Shown: positions 1 to 7,058 of the stretch, piece after piece | Layout of the letters: the number at the start of each line of letters is the position of its first letter | Position numbering within the stretch: position 1 is the first letter of the stretch | Source of the DNA: Bacteroidota bacterium | GTDB taxonomy: Bacteria > Bacteroidota > Bacteroidia > Cytophagales > Cyclobacteriaceae | Assembly: GCA_023417785.1 (NCBI GenBank) | Contig: JAEZEH010000055.1 | Location: 1 to 14,210 of the forward strand | DNA: 14,210 nucleotides | Direction: 5' to 3' | Made by a program: the position numbers and the translations under genes | Notes under the pieces: generated by a model | The model's database searches: none | What the model was told of the DNA's origin: nothing | What the model saw: the letters and a program-made list of their open reading frames with translations, nothing else

Positions 1-855
1 CTGGACAGGGAATTTAGACTGATAAGTTTCAATAAGGGTTTCGGTGAAAGTTTGCATGGCATGGGTATCGTGCTCGAAAAAGGGTTTGAGATGCTCAATT
101 TGTTTCCTGACGAGAAGCAAAAGGACGGACAACGTGCACTTTATGAACGTGCGTTCAATGGAGAAAGCTTCGAAGTTACCAGTGAATTTGACTTTGATGG
201 AAAAGTATCGTACTACAATTCGTCTTTCTCACCGCTAAAAAATGACGAGGGCGAAGTTTATGCAATCGCAGTTTTTGGTAAAGACATGACAGAGCTGCTT
301 TTAAGCAAATCAGCGGCTGAGACCCTGGCCAGGGAAGCGAAGGAAGCTGCTGAGGAAATGAAGGCCCAGGAAGAAGAGTTGCGTCAGAATATGGAAGAGT
401 TATCGGCTACGCAAGACGAAATGCAACGGATCATGGCAGAACTTGAAGTAAAAAACGACTATGCCACAGAACTATTGAATGCATCGGACGACATGATCTT
501 CACCATCAACAGACAGTTCGCTATTGAGAGCTGGAATAAAACATTCGAGCGCTCAATGGAGCGGTTTGGCACGAAGGTCGAGAAAGGTTTCAACACGCTG
601 GACTGGTATGCGGAAGGTAAGGAACGAGAACATCAGGTCGCGACCTTTGAACGCGTGTTTTCGGGTGAAACTGTCGAGTCTACCTATACCAGCGAAGTTA
701 ATAATCAAACCCTGCATTTCAGAAATACCTGTAAGCCAATAAGAAATAAAGCCGGAGAGATATACGAGGCTGCGATGTTTACCCGGGATATTTCCTCAAT
801 GAAAAATTCCACAGGCAACAACGAAAAATCAGCTACCCGTACAGGTAAAAAGTGA
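1..855 (+). CDS. PAS-domain sensor protein, 3' end (5' truncated by window)
   Basis: The frame is open from base 1 to the TGA at 853-855 (284 codons visible) and continues upstream of the window. Numbering from the first visible codon, residues 1 to about 97 are most of a PAS fold (it opens LDREFRLISFN and ends at the FGKDMTE strand). A charged heptad coiled coil follows at about 98-150 (KAQEEELRQNMEELSATQ). A second PAS domain runs at about 155-262, with the FTINRQFAIESWN and FTRDIS signatures. The tail is short and polar (TGNNEKSATRTGKK). This coiled-coil linker is typical of Bacteroidota multi-PAS sensory proteins. No histidine kinase, GGDEF or other output domain follows the second PAS, so any output domain must lie upstream or in a partner. 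No signal peptide or membrane segment is visible here. The ligand is unknown. It converges with the oxidoreductase operon, with a 29-base gap. Confidence 0.85.
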   Translation: MDREFRLISFNKGFGESLHGMGIVLEKGFEMLNLFPDEKQKDGQRALYERAFNGESFEVTSEFDFDGKVSYYNSSFSPLKNDEGEVYAIAVFGKDMTELLLSKSAAETLAREAKEAAEEMKAQEEELRQNMEELSATQDEMQRIMAELEVKNDYATELLNASDDMIFTINRQFAIESWNKTFERSMERFGTKVEKGFNTLDWYAEGKEREHQVATFERVFSGETVESTYTSEVNNQTLHFRNTCKPIRNKAGEIYEAAMFTRDISSMKNSTGNNEKSATRTGKK

Positions 856-884
856 AACTGGCAGGCAATTGGAAAGGCTCTGAC

Positions 885-2303
885 TTAATTCATCAGGAAA
901 GCATCAATTCCCTCTGCGGCCTTCTTTGCCTGACCCATTGCCAGGATAACGGTGGCGCCACCGGTAATGGCATCACCCGCAGCGAACACGCCAGGCTTAC
1001 TGGTTTGGCAAGTTGTTTCATCTACGGTAATAACGCCCCACTTGTTCGTACGCACTTCCCTATCGGTAGCCGGTATGATCGGATTAACACTACACCCGAG
1101 TGACATCACCACAGTATCACAATCTTCAATAAAGTACTTTCCAGTCGGGACAGGCTTTCGCCTTCCGCTTTCGTCGGGTTCCGATAATTCCATCTCCTCA
1201 CACCGGATCTGCTTCACGAAATTGTTATGGTCGACGATAAACTCAACCGGATTGGCAAGCCATCTCCAGTTGATGAATTCCTGCTCCGCATGTTGAAGTT
1301 CTTCCGACCGCGCCGGCGCTTCATCACGTGAACGCCGGTAATAGCAGGTAACGTCACCACCGAGTCGCCTGGCCGTACGTAAAACATCCATTGCAGTATT
1401 ACCCGCGCCAATCACCGCCACCTTCTTACCCGAGTACAACGGCGTAGCGGAATCCGGAAAACGGTTTGCTTCCATCAGATACACTCGCGTGAGGTATTCG
1501 TTGGCCGAGTAGACGCCGTTCGCGTTTGCACCCGGAATATCGAGAAGTCGGGGAAGCCCCGCTCCTGTTCCTATGAACACCGCGTGGAAGCCTTCCTGAT
1601 GAAGGAGGTTGTCCAGTGATAGAATTTTGCCGATCACCATATTATACACGAACCTCACGCCCAGCTTTTCCAGGTAATCGATGTCGTCATCAATGATATC
1701 AAGCGGTAAGCGAAAGCGCGGGATTCCATACACCATTACACCACCTGCGCGGTGAAACGCTTCAAAGACAACAACATCATGACCTCTCATTACCAGTTCG
1801 TGGGCGGCTGTGAGTCCGGCCGGCCCCGCCCCTATAACGGCAACCTTTTTTCCTGTTGGAGCGCGCTTCTTTTCAGGCAGTGCCCGGCGATGCATTCGTT
1901 CATAGTCCGCGGCGTAACGCTCGAGGTTTCCGATACCAACAGGCGTATGATTTTTCCCCACCTTGCAAACCGCCTGGCATTGCTTGTCCTGCGGGCAGAC
2001 ACGACTACACGCCGCCGGCAAAAAGTTTGTCCGGCGGATGATTTCCGCCGCAGCGTCAATGTTCCCTTCTTCGATCATCTTGATAAAGCCAGGGATGTCC
2101 ACCCCTACCGGACACGCTCCGACGCACAAAGGCTTTCTGCACTGCAGACAACGCGAGGCCTCTATCCGGGCCTGTTCGTCATCATAACCAATAGGTACTT
2201 CTTCGAAGTTCGTCACGCGGTCTTCCGGACAGCGCAGCGGCATCTCCTGGTGAGGTATACGAAGGCGCTGGGCACTGGTCAATGGGGTATCAGTGGTGTT
2301 CAC
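885..2303 (-). CDS. NfnB / GltD-like FAD and [4Fe-4S] NADPH oxidoreductase subunit
   Basis: This 472-residue flavoprotein belongs to the family annotated as glutamate synthase small subunit, homotetrameric GltA, SudA or NfnB. Eight cysteines that fit two [4Fe-4S] clusters lie at 52/55/60/64 (CLQCRKPLCVGACP) and 99/103/109/113 (CSRVCPQDKQCQAVC). A first dinucleotide-binding loop (GAGPAG, about 158-163) should bind FAD. A second (GAGNTAMD, about 298) should bind NAD(P)H. The C-terminal GVFAAGDAITGG closes the FAD site. The start is GTG at 2301-2303, overlapping the upstream gene by 14 bases, so translation is likely coupled. I chose it over Met21 because the family's N-terminal QRLRIP segment lies before Met21. 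The partner encoded upstream is an NfnA/SudB-type subunit. No large glutamate synthase (glutaminase/FMN) subunit is present, so an Nfn- or Sud-like ferredoxin/NAD(P)H role fits better than glutamate synthesis. This is inference. Confidence 0.9.
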   Translation of the reverse strand: MNTTDTPLTSAQRLRIPHQEMPLRCPEDRVTNFEEVPIGYDDEQARIEASRCLQCRKPLCVGACPVGVDIPGFIKMIEEGNIDAAAEIIRRTNFLPAACSRVCPQDKQCQAVCKVGKNHTPVGIGNLERYAADYERMHRRALPEKKRAPTGKKVAVIGAGPAGLTAAHELVMRGHDVVVFEAFHRAGGVMVYGIPRFRLPLDIIDDDIDYLEKLGVRFVYNMVIGKILSLDNLLHQEGFHAVFIGTGAGLPRLLDIPGANANGVYSANEYLTRVYLMEANRFPDSATPLYSGKKVAVIGAGNTAMDVLRTARRLGGDVTCYYRRSRDEAPARSEELQHAEQEFINWRWLANPVEFIVDHNNFVKQIRCEEMELSEPDESGRRKPVPTGKYFIEDCDTVVMSLGCSVNPIIPATDREVRTNKWGVITVDETTCQTSKPGVFAAGDAITGGATVILAMGQAKKAAEGIDAFLMN

Positions 2304-3216
2304 AAGGGGTTTCTTTAGGATGGGCTTTCATCAATTCGAACGCAAGTTCTTCTTCTTTCACGAACATCTTCTGGCGTTTCATCAGGTTCTCAAAATCGAC
2401 CTGGTGTGCATCGAAGTCCGGCCCGTGTATACAGGCAAATTTTGTTGTATTGCCAACCGAAACACGGCATGCTCCGCACATACCCGTACCGTCGACCATG
2501 ATGGCGTTTAGCGAAACCATCGTTTCAATAGCAAGTGGTCGCGTAAGCTCGCCGACAGCTTTCATCATAGGCACCGGACCAATAGCGAGCACGTGAACGA
2601 CGTCGCACGCAGGGAGGATTTCATTTAGCGCATCCGTTACGAGCCCTTGTCGTCCCTCAGACCCATCGTTGGTGGTTACGATCACTTCGTCGCACGCTTT
2701 TTTTAGTTCGTCTAACATGATCAGACTTGCCTTGTTTCGTGCCCCGACAATGCCAACCACACGGTGCCCGCGTAGCTTAAGATCTTTCGCTGTGGGAATA
2801 ATGGCGCCGGTTCCATACCCGCCCCCCATCACCACGCAAGTGCCTGTCGTTCCCGGAATATGAGAGCGTTCTCCCAATGGACCAACAATGTCTTTAAAAG
2901 ACGACCCTTCAGGGAGTTGATTAATCTCTGAGGATGTTTTGCCTACAGCCGATACGATGATTTCAATGGTGCCCCTGTCGCGGTCCCATCCGCATATCGA
3001 CAGCGGAATCCGTTCACCAAGTTCGTGAGACCTGACAATGATAAACTGTCCCGGTTCAATCTTTCTTGCAATGAACGGAGCTTCAATGGTAAAGTGGAAT
3101 GTGTCGTTACAGAGCAAGCGCTTTTGAACAATACGAAAGCTTTGTTTATACCTGTCGTGCAATGAAATGTCTGGCGACGATTCGTTCGACTTAAATCCGG
3201 TGGTCATATCATCCAT
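2290..3216 (-). CDS. NfnA / SudB / PyrK-like FAD, NAD(P) and [2Fe-2S] subunit
   Basis: This 308-residue protein is of the ferredoxin-NADP reductase type, annotated in many genomes as 'sulfide/dihydroorotate dehydrogenase-like FAD/NAD-binding protein'. It has an extra N-terminal stretch of about 25 residues. The FAD-binding barrel follows (KIEPGQFIIVR, then RIPLSI). A glycine-rich nucleotide-binding loop comes next (VVMGGGYGTGAIIP). A C-terminal [2Fe-2S] motif has Cys247, Cys250 and Cys262, preceded by Asp242 (DGTGMCGAC...FAC). Three Cys plus one Asp is the cluster ligation reported for NfnA; PyrK uses four Cys. It is the first gene of a two-gene operon and overlaps the downstream NfnB-like gene by 14 bases. 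The pair should form a soluble cytoplasmic heterodimer that exchanges electrons between ferredoxin and NAD(P)H. The true substrate cannot be told from sequence. A short inverted repeat lies 13-32 bases upstream of the start. Confidence 0.88.
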   Translation of the reverse strand: MDDMTTGFKSNESSPDISLHDRYKQSFRIVQKRLLCNDTFHFTIEAPFIARKIEPGQFIIVRSHELGERIPLSICGWDRDRGTIEIIVSAVGKTSSEINQLPEGSSFKDIVGPLGERSHIPGTTGTCVVMGGGYGTGAIIPTAKDLKLRGHRVVGIVGARNKASLIMLDELKKACDEVIVTTNDGSEGRQGLVTDALNEILPACDVVHVLAIGPVPMMKAVGELTRPLAIETMVSLNAIMVDGTGMCGACRVSVGNTTKFACIHGPDFDAHQVDFENLMKRQKMFVKEEELAFELMKAHPKETPCEHH

Positions 3217-3611
3217 TCTGTTAATCAGCTGCCCCTATTGCCGGGCAGAATACTTGGCCTAGGTACGAAAACCGCCACTTGGAAATAAAAACATCCGACA
3301 TACGCGAGGATGATTTGTGTCAGGTCTGTCTGACAGGGTTGAAATCAGCTTAATCGTTCGTTTGCGGCAACCTGGAGAGGGCCTAAAAAAGCCTTTAATC
3401 GACGACGCCGGCCGTTATGAGTCACGGGCTCACCAACCACATTGCCAATATCGACGGGGCTAAATGCAGTCTGGTATTCTGTGACGTTCAGGTAAATTGA
3501 TGCAGCTTTCATAAGGGGTGACGGGTTTATCCAATTACTTGTGCGCCTTACCTCTTTCTTTTGGGGAAAGTATTATCCCGCCATTATCAATAAGCTTCCA
3601 TAATAAACGAC
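3217..3611. other. 395-base divergent intergenic region with two inverted repeats
   Basis: No gene is visible between the start of the Nfn-like operon (minus) and the SDR gene (plus). It must hold promoters in both directions, but I find no TAnnTTTG box on either strand. Two inverted repeats stand out. CTGCCC (3229-3234) pairs with GGGCAG (3243-3248) just upstream of the oxidoreductase start. TGTCAG (3318-3323) pairs with CTGACA (3330-3335) with a 6-base spacer. The remainder looks unstructured. Confidence 0.6.
3318..3335. promoter_or_regulatory. Candidate operator, TGTCAG-N6-CTGACA
   Basis: This is an exact 6+6 inverted repeat with a 6-base spacer, about 100 bases upstream of the NfnA-like start and 277 bases upstream of the SDR start. 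The geometry resembles a dimeric regulator site. No regulator gene is adjacent, and a 6-base arm can arise by chance, so this is only a candidate. Confidence 0.3.
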
Positions 3612-4238
3612 ATGAATTTAGTGATCTTCGGTTCCACAGGAACAATTGGAAAACACCTCGTACAACAAGCGCTTGATCTCAATCACCGGGTTACCGCTTT
3701 TACGCGATCACCTGAAAAACTGCACGATTTAAGAGCTCCGAAGCTAACGATCACAACCGGCGATGTACTTGATAGTATTTCTGTAACACAGGCAGTAAGA
3801 GGTCATGACATCGTATTGATTGCACTGGGCGCCGGAAGGAAAGGCCGGGTGAGGTTTGAGGGCACACGGAATATTGTTAGCGCAATGGAGGAAGTCGGCG
3901 TTAAGCGATTGATCTGCCAAAGCACCCTCGGCGCCGGTGACAGTTGGGAAAACCTGAATTTCTTCTGGAAGAGGATTATGTTCGGGTGGTTCCTGAAGGA
4001 AGCTTTCGAAGATCATGAACGCCAGGAAGAAATAGTGCGTAAGTCGAACCTTGATTGGACTATTGTTCGTCCAGGGGCTTTTACTGACGGCAAACTCACC
4101 GGTGGCTACAAACATGGGTTTCCTCCCCAGGATAGATCGGTAAAGCTAAAGATATCGCGTGCTGACGTAGCGCTGTTTATGCTTATGCAAATTTCAAGCA
4201 GTCAATATCTTCGCAAGACTCCGGCCCTATCGTATTGA
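3612..4238 (+). CDS. NAD(P)H-binding atypical short-chain dehydrogenase family protein
   Basis: A complete 208-residue protein of the NmrA / SDR-a (NAD(P)-binding, PF13460-like) type. The Rossmann signature is at the N-terminus (FGSTGTIG, residues 6-13), followed by basic residues suited to NADP(H) (AFTRSPEKL). A DVLD motif follows the third strand and VRPGAFTDG lies near residue 155. There is no canonical YxxxK catalytic pair in the usual place, as is common in this family, so it may be a reductase of unknown substrate or a redox-sensing binding protein. It is cytoplasmic, with no signal or membrane segment. It converges with the EamA transporter across 11 bases, with a small hairpin over its stop (TGATG 4236-4240 / CATCA 4248-4252). 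No clear ribosome site precedes the ATG. Confidence 0.85.
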   Translation: MNLVIFGSTGTIGKHLVQQALDLNHRVTAFTRSPEKLHDLRAPKLTITTGDVLDSISVTQAVRGHDIVLIALGAGRKGRVRFEGTRNIVSAMEEVGVKRLICQSTLGAGDSWENLNFFWKRIMFGWFLKEAFEDHERQEEIVRKSNLDWTIVRPGAFTDGKLTGGYKHGFPPQDRSVKLKISRADVALFMLMQISSSQYLRKTPALSY

Positions 4239-4249
4239 TGATTGTTTCA

Positions 4250-5176
4250 TCAGGAAGAAATTATTTGGGTCGAACGTTTTCTTGTCAGGATCACACCAAC
4301 CAATACGATCAGGAGTGAAACGCTTTGCAGCGAAGTGATTTCTTCTTTTGCCAGTAGTGCGCCCGCCACCACGGCTACGATAGGATTCACGTAGGTGTGT
4401 GTGCTAACGAGTGCAGGAGGCTGGACTGTAATCAACCACATGAAAGCCGCATAGGCTACGATCGATCCCATCACGATAAGAAAGATCAAGCCTCCCCATG
4501 CTTGCGGAGTGATCGTTTCGAAACTGAATTCGTTCCAGTCTCCCAATAGCAAGCTGATAAATGCACAAACTATCCCGGAGCCGGCTAGTTGAATTCCGGT
4601 AATAAGGGTATGTGGGTGCTTCCTGACTTCGGGGTGCCTGTCGGCATACAACGTTCCGAGTACCCAAAGTACCGAGCCTGCCAGTGTAATCAACGTACCC
4701 AGGAGGGTACTGTTATCGTCCTGCGAATGGGAATCGGGCGCGAGGTGCGAAAACAAGGCGACTCCCAAAAATCCAAGGAAGAGGCCGGTCACAACAAATT
4801 TATTGGAGAAATACGCTAGCCATCTGCGTCGGTCCAGAAGAAGAAACCATAACGGTTCTGTGGCAATCACCACGGCAGCATGCCCGGAGCCTATGTAGGT
4901 TTCGGCAACCACAACCAAACCGGATCCTCCAACCAGCATCAGGGTTCCTGATATCATAGAGATTTTGATTACCCTGAAGTCGGGCCATTGCTGTTTCCGC
5001 AGCATAGCCCATCCCAGCAGCAAGACACCTGCAATAGAATAACGCAGCGTTGACAGGACAAATGGTTCCATGCCATCGAGTCCCCATAACACCGCGAGAT
5101 ACGTTGTGCCCCAAATGACATAAATCGCCAGATAAGCAAGAAACAGTGAAATCTTGTTTACTACTGACTGATTCAT
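4250..5176 (-). CDS. EamA-family (DMT superfamily) transporter
   Basis: A complete 308-residue inner-membrane protein with about ten hydrophobic segments, the usual size and topology of a ten-helix EamA exporter. The first helix carries the family signature YVIWGTTYLAV (about 19-29). The second EamA repeat begins near residue 155 with LAGSVLWVLGTLYADRH. PALVSTHTYVNPIVAVVAG near residue 260 is a family hallmark. The short C-terminal tail after the last helix is basic (TRKRSTQ). Members export amino acids, metabolites or drugs; the substrate is not predictable here. It converges with the SDR gene and is separated by 189 bases from the DoxX gene on the same strand. No strong promoter or ribosome site is seen upstream. 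Confidence 0.9.
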   Translation of the reverse strand: MNQSVVNKISLFLAYLAIYVIWGTTYLAVLWGLDGMEPFVLSTLRYSIAGVLLLGWAMLRKQQWPDFRVIKISMISGTLMLVGGSGLVVVAETYIGSGHAAVVIATEPLWFLLLDRRRWLAYFSNKFVVTGLFLGFLGVALFSHLAPDSHSQDDNSTLLGTLITLAGSVLWVLGTLYADRHPEVRKHPHTLITGIQLAGSGIVCAFISLLLGDWNEFSFETITPQAWGGLIFLIVMGSIVAYAAFMWLITVQPPALVSTHTYVNPIVAVVAGALLAKEEITSLQSVSLLIVLVGVILTRKRSTQIISS

Positions 5177-5365
5177 CCTGGTCGCTTTTGGTGACGTTTC
5201 GCAATCTATTTGAAATATCCATGAATGAATTGTGATTTTACGACAAGGAGGTCCGATAAGTTGAACTACATTATAAAAATTTCCTCAAATGACGCTTATG
5301 CCAGTCGAAGAACGATTTCTAGCCTACCATTTCAATGTGATTTCACATCTGTCAGCAGAAATGAT

Positions 5366-5737
5366 CTACAGTGATATCCTGAAATGCTTGTCAGTTGCCA
5401 GCAGAACAATTGAGAACACGCACATCAGCAATGCCTCTACAAAGTGTTTATAATCGTGGTGTGCGAAGTGCGCTATCAAAGCTCCGACACCAAAGGGAAA
5501 TAGCCACAGAACTGACGCATTCTTAAGTTCGTGCTTCCATAGCCCCACAATTAGACCAATTACACCAAGGAGTTCCCCAAAACCAATCAAAACGGTCCAT
5601 GTTTCGCTGAAACCGAGTTCCTTCATACCCGTCATCATACTCTCCTTTCGAAAGACCTTGAAAAGACTCGCATAGCCGAATACGTAGAGATAATAGGCAT
5701 AAACGCCCCAGTGCAGTATATTAATATGTGCTTTCAT
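5366..5737 (-). CDS. DoxX-like membrane protein
   Basis: A complete 123-residue protein with four predicted membrane helices: about 8-27, 46-67, 74-90 and 98-115. It has the features of the DoxX-like family: LYVFGYASLFKVF in helix 1, GFGELLGVIGLIVGLW in helix 2, and a histidine-rich turn HFAHHDYKHF before helix 4. The DoxX gene is divergent from an HxlR-type regulator, with 89 bases between starts. In Bacillus subtilis the DoxX-like CatD (catDE) is repressed by the HxlR/DUF24 proteins YodB and CatR under quinone stress. By analogy this pair may respond to quinones or other electrophiles; that is inference. The 3' end runs into an inverted repeat (TGTGA 5336-5340 / TCACA 5343-5347). Confidence 0.85.
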   Translation of the reverse strand: MKAHINILHWGVYAYYLYVFGYASLFKVFRKESMMTGMKELGFSETWTVLIGFGELLGVIGLIVGLWKHELKNASVLWLFPFGVGALIAHFAHHDYKHFVEALLMCVFSIVLLATDKHFRISL

Positions 5738-5777
5738 GAGTAAGGATTTTTTTTACAAAGAAGTGCGTTAATATCAG

Positions 5778-5795
5778 CACAGCGCAAGTACTGTG
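5778..5795. promoter_or_regulatory. Candidate HxlR operator between DoxX and HxlR genes
   Basis: The 89-base divergent spacer holds an inverted repeat CACAG (5778-5782) N8 CTGTG (5791-5795). It also holds a near-direct repeat, TATCAGCAC (5772-5780) and TATCAGGCAC (5801-5810). HxlR regulators commonly bind short palindromes next to their own gene and the divergent target. The arms are short, so the exact site is uncertain. Confidence 0.35.
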
Positions 5796-5826
5796 AAAAT
5801 TATCAGGCACTAACCAATAAGTAAGT

Positions 5827-6174
5827 ATGAGAAAGGAAACCTCAAGCAATACGGTCAATAAGCTTCAGCTCGAAGCCAGCTGTGGCATGGCTTATTTCGC
5901 TTCAGTAATCGGCGGGCGATGGAAGCTCAGCATCCTTGGTTTTCTTCTCGACAACAAGGCACTACGCTTCAGTGCACTGATGAAAAAACTGCCAGGCATC
6001 TCCGAAAAAGTATTGGTAACAAAGCTAAAGGAACTGGAGACCGATGGCATTGTAATCCGAACTGCATATCCCGAAGTTCCTCCAAGGGTTGAGTATCAAC
6101 TATCGGACAAAGGGAGCTCATTACGTGAGATACTGATTTCGATGTCACACTGGGGTGAACAAAACAAGGCGTGA
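5827..6174 (+). CDS. HxlR-family winged-helix transcriptional regulator
   Basis: A complete 115-residue regulator that is a single HxlR (DUF24) winged helix. The conserved family cysteine is Cys19 (EASCGMAYF), followed by the signature VIGGRWKLSILGFL. The recognition-helix region is KKLPGISEKVLVTKLKELETDGIV. The wing (PRVEYQLSDKGSSL) and the final HWGEQNK are also typical. In YodB, CatR and HypR the N-terminal cysteine senses quinones, diamide or hypochlorite, so this protein is probably thiol-responsive; that is family knowledge, not shown by the sequence. It should act as a dimeric repressor of the divergent DoxX gene and possibly itself. No strong terminator follows it in its own direction. 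Confidence 0.92.
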   Translation: MRKETSSNTVNKLQLEASCGMAYFASVIGGRWKLSILGFLLDNKALRFSALMKKLPGISEKVLVTKLKELETDGIVIRTAYPEVPPRVEYQLSDKGSSLREILISMSHWGEQNKA

Positions 6175-6219
6175 CCGCGATTTTTTACATCGGAGAATAG
6201 CATTTTAATCCAACTTATC

Positions 6220-6257
6220 AAAAACAAAAACCCATCACGATTCTATCGGATGGGTTT
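6220..6257 (-). terminator. Rho-independent terminator of the small minus-strand gene
   Basis: AAACCCATC (6228-6236) pairs with GATGGGTTT (6249-6257). The inner pair CGA (6238-6240) / TCG (6246-6248) extends the stem past one bulged A. Read on the minus strand, the stem is followed by a T-rich tail, TTTTTGTTTTTG, ending at 6220. The plus-direction tail is only TTTG, so it should mainly stop leftward transcription, about 50 bases after the stop of the 65-residue gene. Confidence 0.75.
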
Positions 6258-6306
6258 GCTGCTAATCAGCAGGACAAGCACAGCTACCGGATGTCACTGT
6301 TTGACG

Positions 6307-6504
6307 TTACTCATCCTGGTGGGCCAGACGCGACAACTCCGATTCGGAACGGAGCCACGTCAAAAGTTGTTCGCGTTCTTCGCGATTGAGATTTCGAAAT
6401 GCTTTCCTGAATTCCTTATTAAAGAGGTGTCTGTCGAAAGCCATTTTTGACAAGATCAATTTTGAATAATCCAGCATAGTAGACTTGAATTTTGGTTTTA
6501 TCAT
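6307..6504 (-). CDS. Small basic hypothetical protein (65 aa)
   Basis: A 65-residue protein rich in Lys, Arg and Glu, with no membrane segment or signal. The core LDYSKLILSKMAFDRHLFNK followed by EFRKAF and EEREQLLTWLR looks mostly helical. It resembles small Bacteroidota hypotheticals that carry an 'IL.K.SFDR.LF.KE..KA' pattern (recalled, not searched). A T-tailed hairpin placed correctly downstream supports it being a real transcription unit. Met10 (start 6477) is an alternative start; the conserved-looking part begins there. A promoter-like TACCTTTG (6621 down to 6614) and a stem-loop leader (6531-6565) lie upstream. No function can be assigned. Confidence 0.65.
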   Translation of the reverse strand: MIKPKFKSTMLDYSKLILSKMAFDRHLFNKEFRKAFRNLNREEREQLLTWLRSESELSRLAHQDE

Positions 6505-6530
6505 AGCTACGATTTAAAAAAATGCATAGC

Positions 6531-6565
6531 GCATGCCGAAAAGACCCGTGGCCGTTACGGTATGC
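6531..6565. other. Stem-loop in the leader of the small gene
   Basis: GCATGCCG (6531-6538) pairs with CGGTATGC (6558-6565), eight pairs with one G-U, around a 19-base loop. On the minus strand it is followed by six or more T after GCTATGCA. It could therefore be a weak terminator for the Rnk gene or a structured 5' leader of the small gene. The sequence does not decide between these. Confidence 0.4.
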
Positions 6566-6613
6566 TGAAAAGTTATTAATTAAGTAGTTACGATTACGCC
6601 GGGCTTCTTCCAT

Positions 6614-6621
6614 CAAAGGTA
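6614..6621 (-). promoter_or_regulatory. Possible Bacteroidota -7 box (TACCTTTG)
   Basis: The minus strand reads TACCTTTG, matching the TAnnTTTG consensus of the Bacteroidota housekeeping sigma factor. No good TTTG -33 box lies 17-23 bases upstream. If used, it would give the 65-residue gene a leader of about 100 bases. Confidence 0.25.
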
Positions 6622-6647
6622 TTCCGGCTGATGGTCGGGGCCACGTT

Positions 6648-7058
6648 TTATAGATGGTAGTGGCCCACAGCCTCTGGCTGATAGATGATTTTTATAACCT
6701 CAAACCTGCCAATGCCTTTTGGCACTTTCCAGGAAACGATGTCGCCGACCTGGCGACCCAGCAATGCAGAACCAATGGGTGAAAATACTGAGATTTTCCC
6801 CTCACGTCCATCAGCGTCTTGTGGATACGTAATGGTCACTTCGGCTTCCCGACCTTGTGAGACTTCTTTTAAAAGAACCCGTGAATTCATAGTTATCACG
6901 CTTTCGGATACCTTGTCCTGAGCCAACATCTTTGCTGTCTTGAATTTGTCATTTAAACGGTTTACAATTTCAGGCATTTTCTCGTCCAACGAGGAAAATC
7001 CTATCAACCCGGTTAATCGTTGATAGTCGTTTACTGTAATAAGAATTTTATCTTCCAT
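6648..7058 (-). CDS. rnk: Rnk-like nucleoside diphosphate kinase regulator (GreA/GreB C-terminal fold)
   Basis: From the ATG at 7056-7058 the product is 136 residues, the same length as E. coli Rnk. Hallmarks match Rnk closely: a helical N-terminus starting MEDKILITVNDYQRL, then VITMNSRVLLKE, then SPIGSALLGRQVGDIVSWKVP in the FKBP-like domain, and the C-terminal YQPEAVGHYHL. The reading frame stays open upstream to 7184, but those 42 codons do not resemble the family. Rnk proteins share the GreA C-terminal domain and bind RNA polymerase, but lack the long coiled-coil finger needed for transcript cleavage. A regulatory role on RNA polymerase is family-based. It appears to be a single-gene unit; no clear promoter is seen, but repeated GGGTATAA elements lie about 95-120 bases upstream. 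Confidence 0.9.
   Translation of the reverse strand: MEDKILITVNDYQRLTGLIGFSSLDEKMPEIVNRLNDKFKTAKMLAQDKVSESVITMNSRVLLKEVSQGREAEVTITYPQDADGREGKISVFSPIGSALLGRQVGDIVSWKVPKGIGRFEVIKIIYQPEAVGHYHL

Noticed and set aside
1752..2318. 188-codon open frame opposite the NfnB-like gene
   Set aside because: It is antisense to a well-supported flavoprotein gene and has no family-like motifs.
5336..5347. TGTGA-TT-TCACA as a CRP site
   Set aside because: The spacer is 2 bases where CRP sites need 6, and it lies downstream of the DoxX gene.
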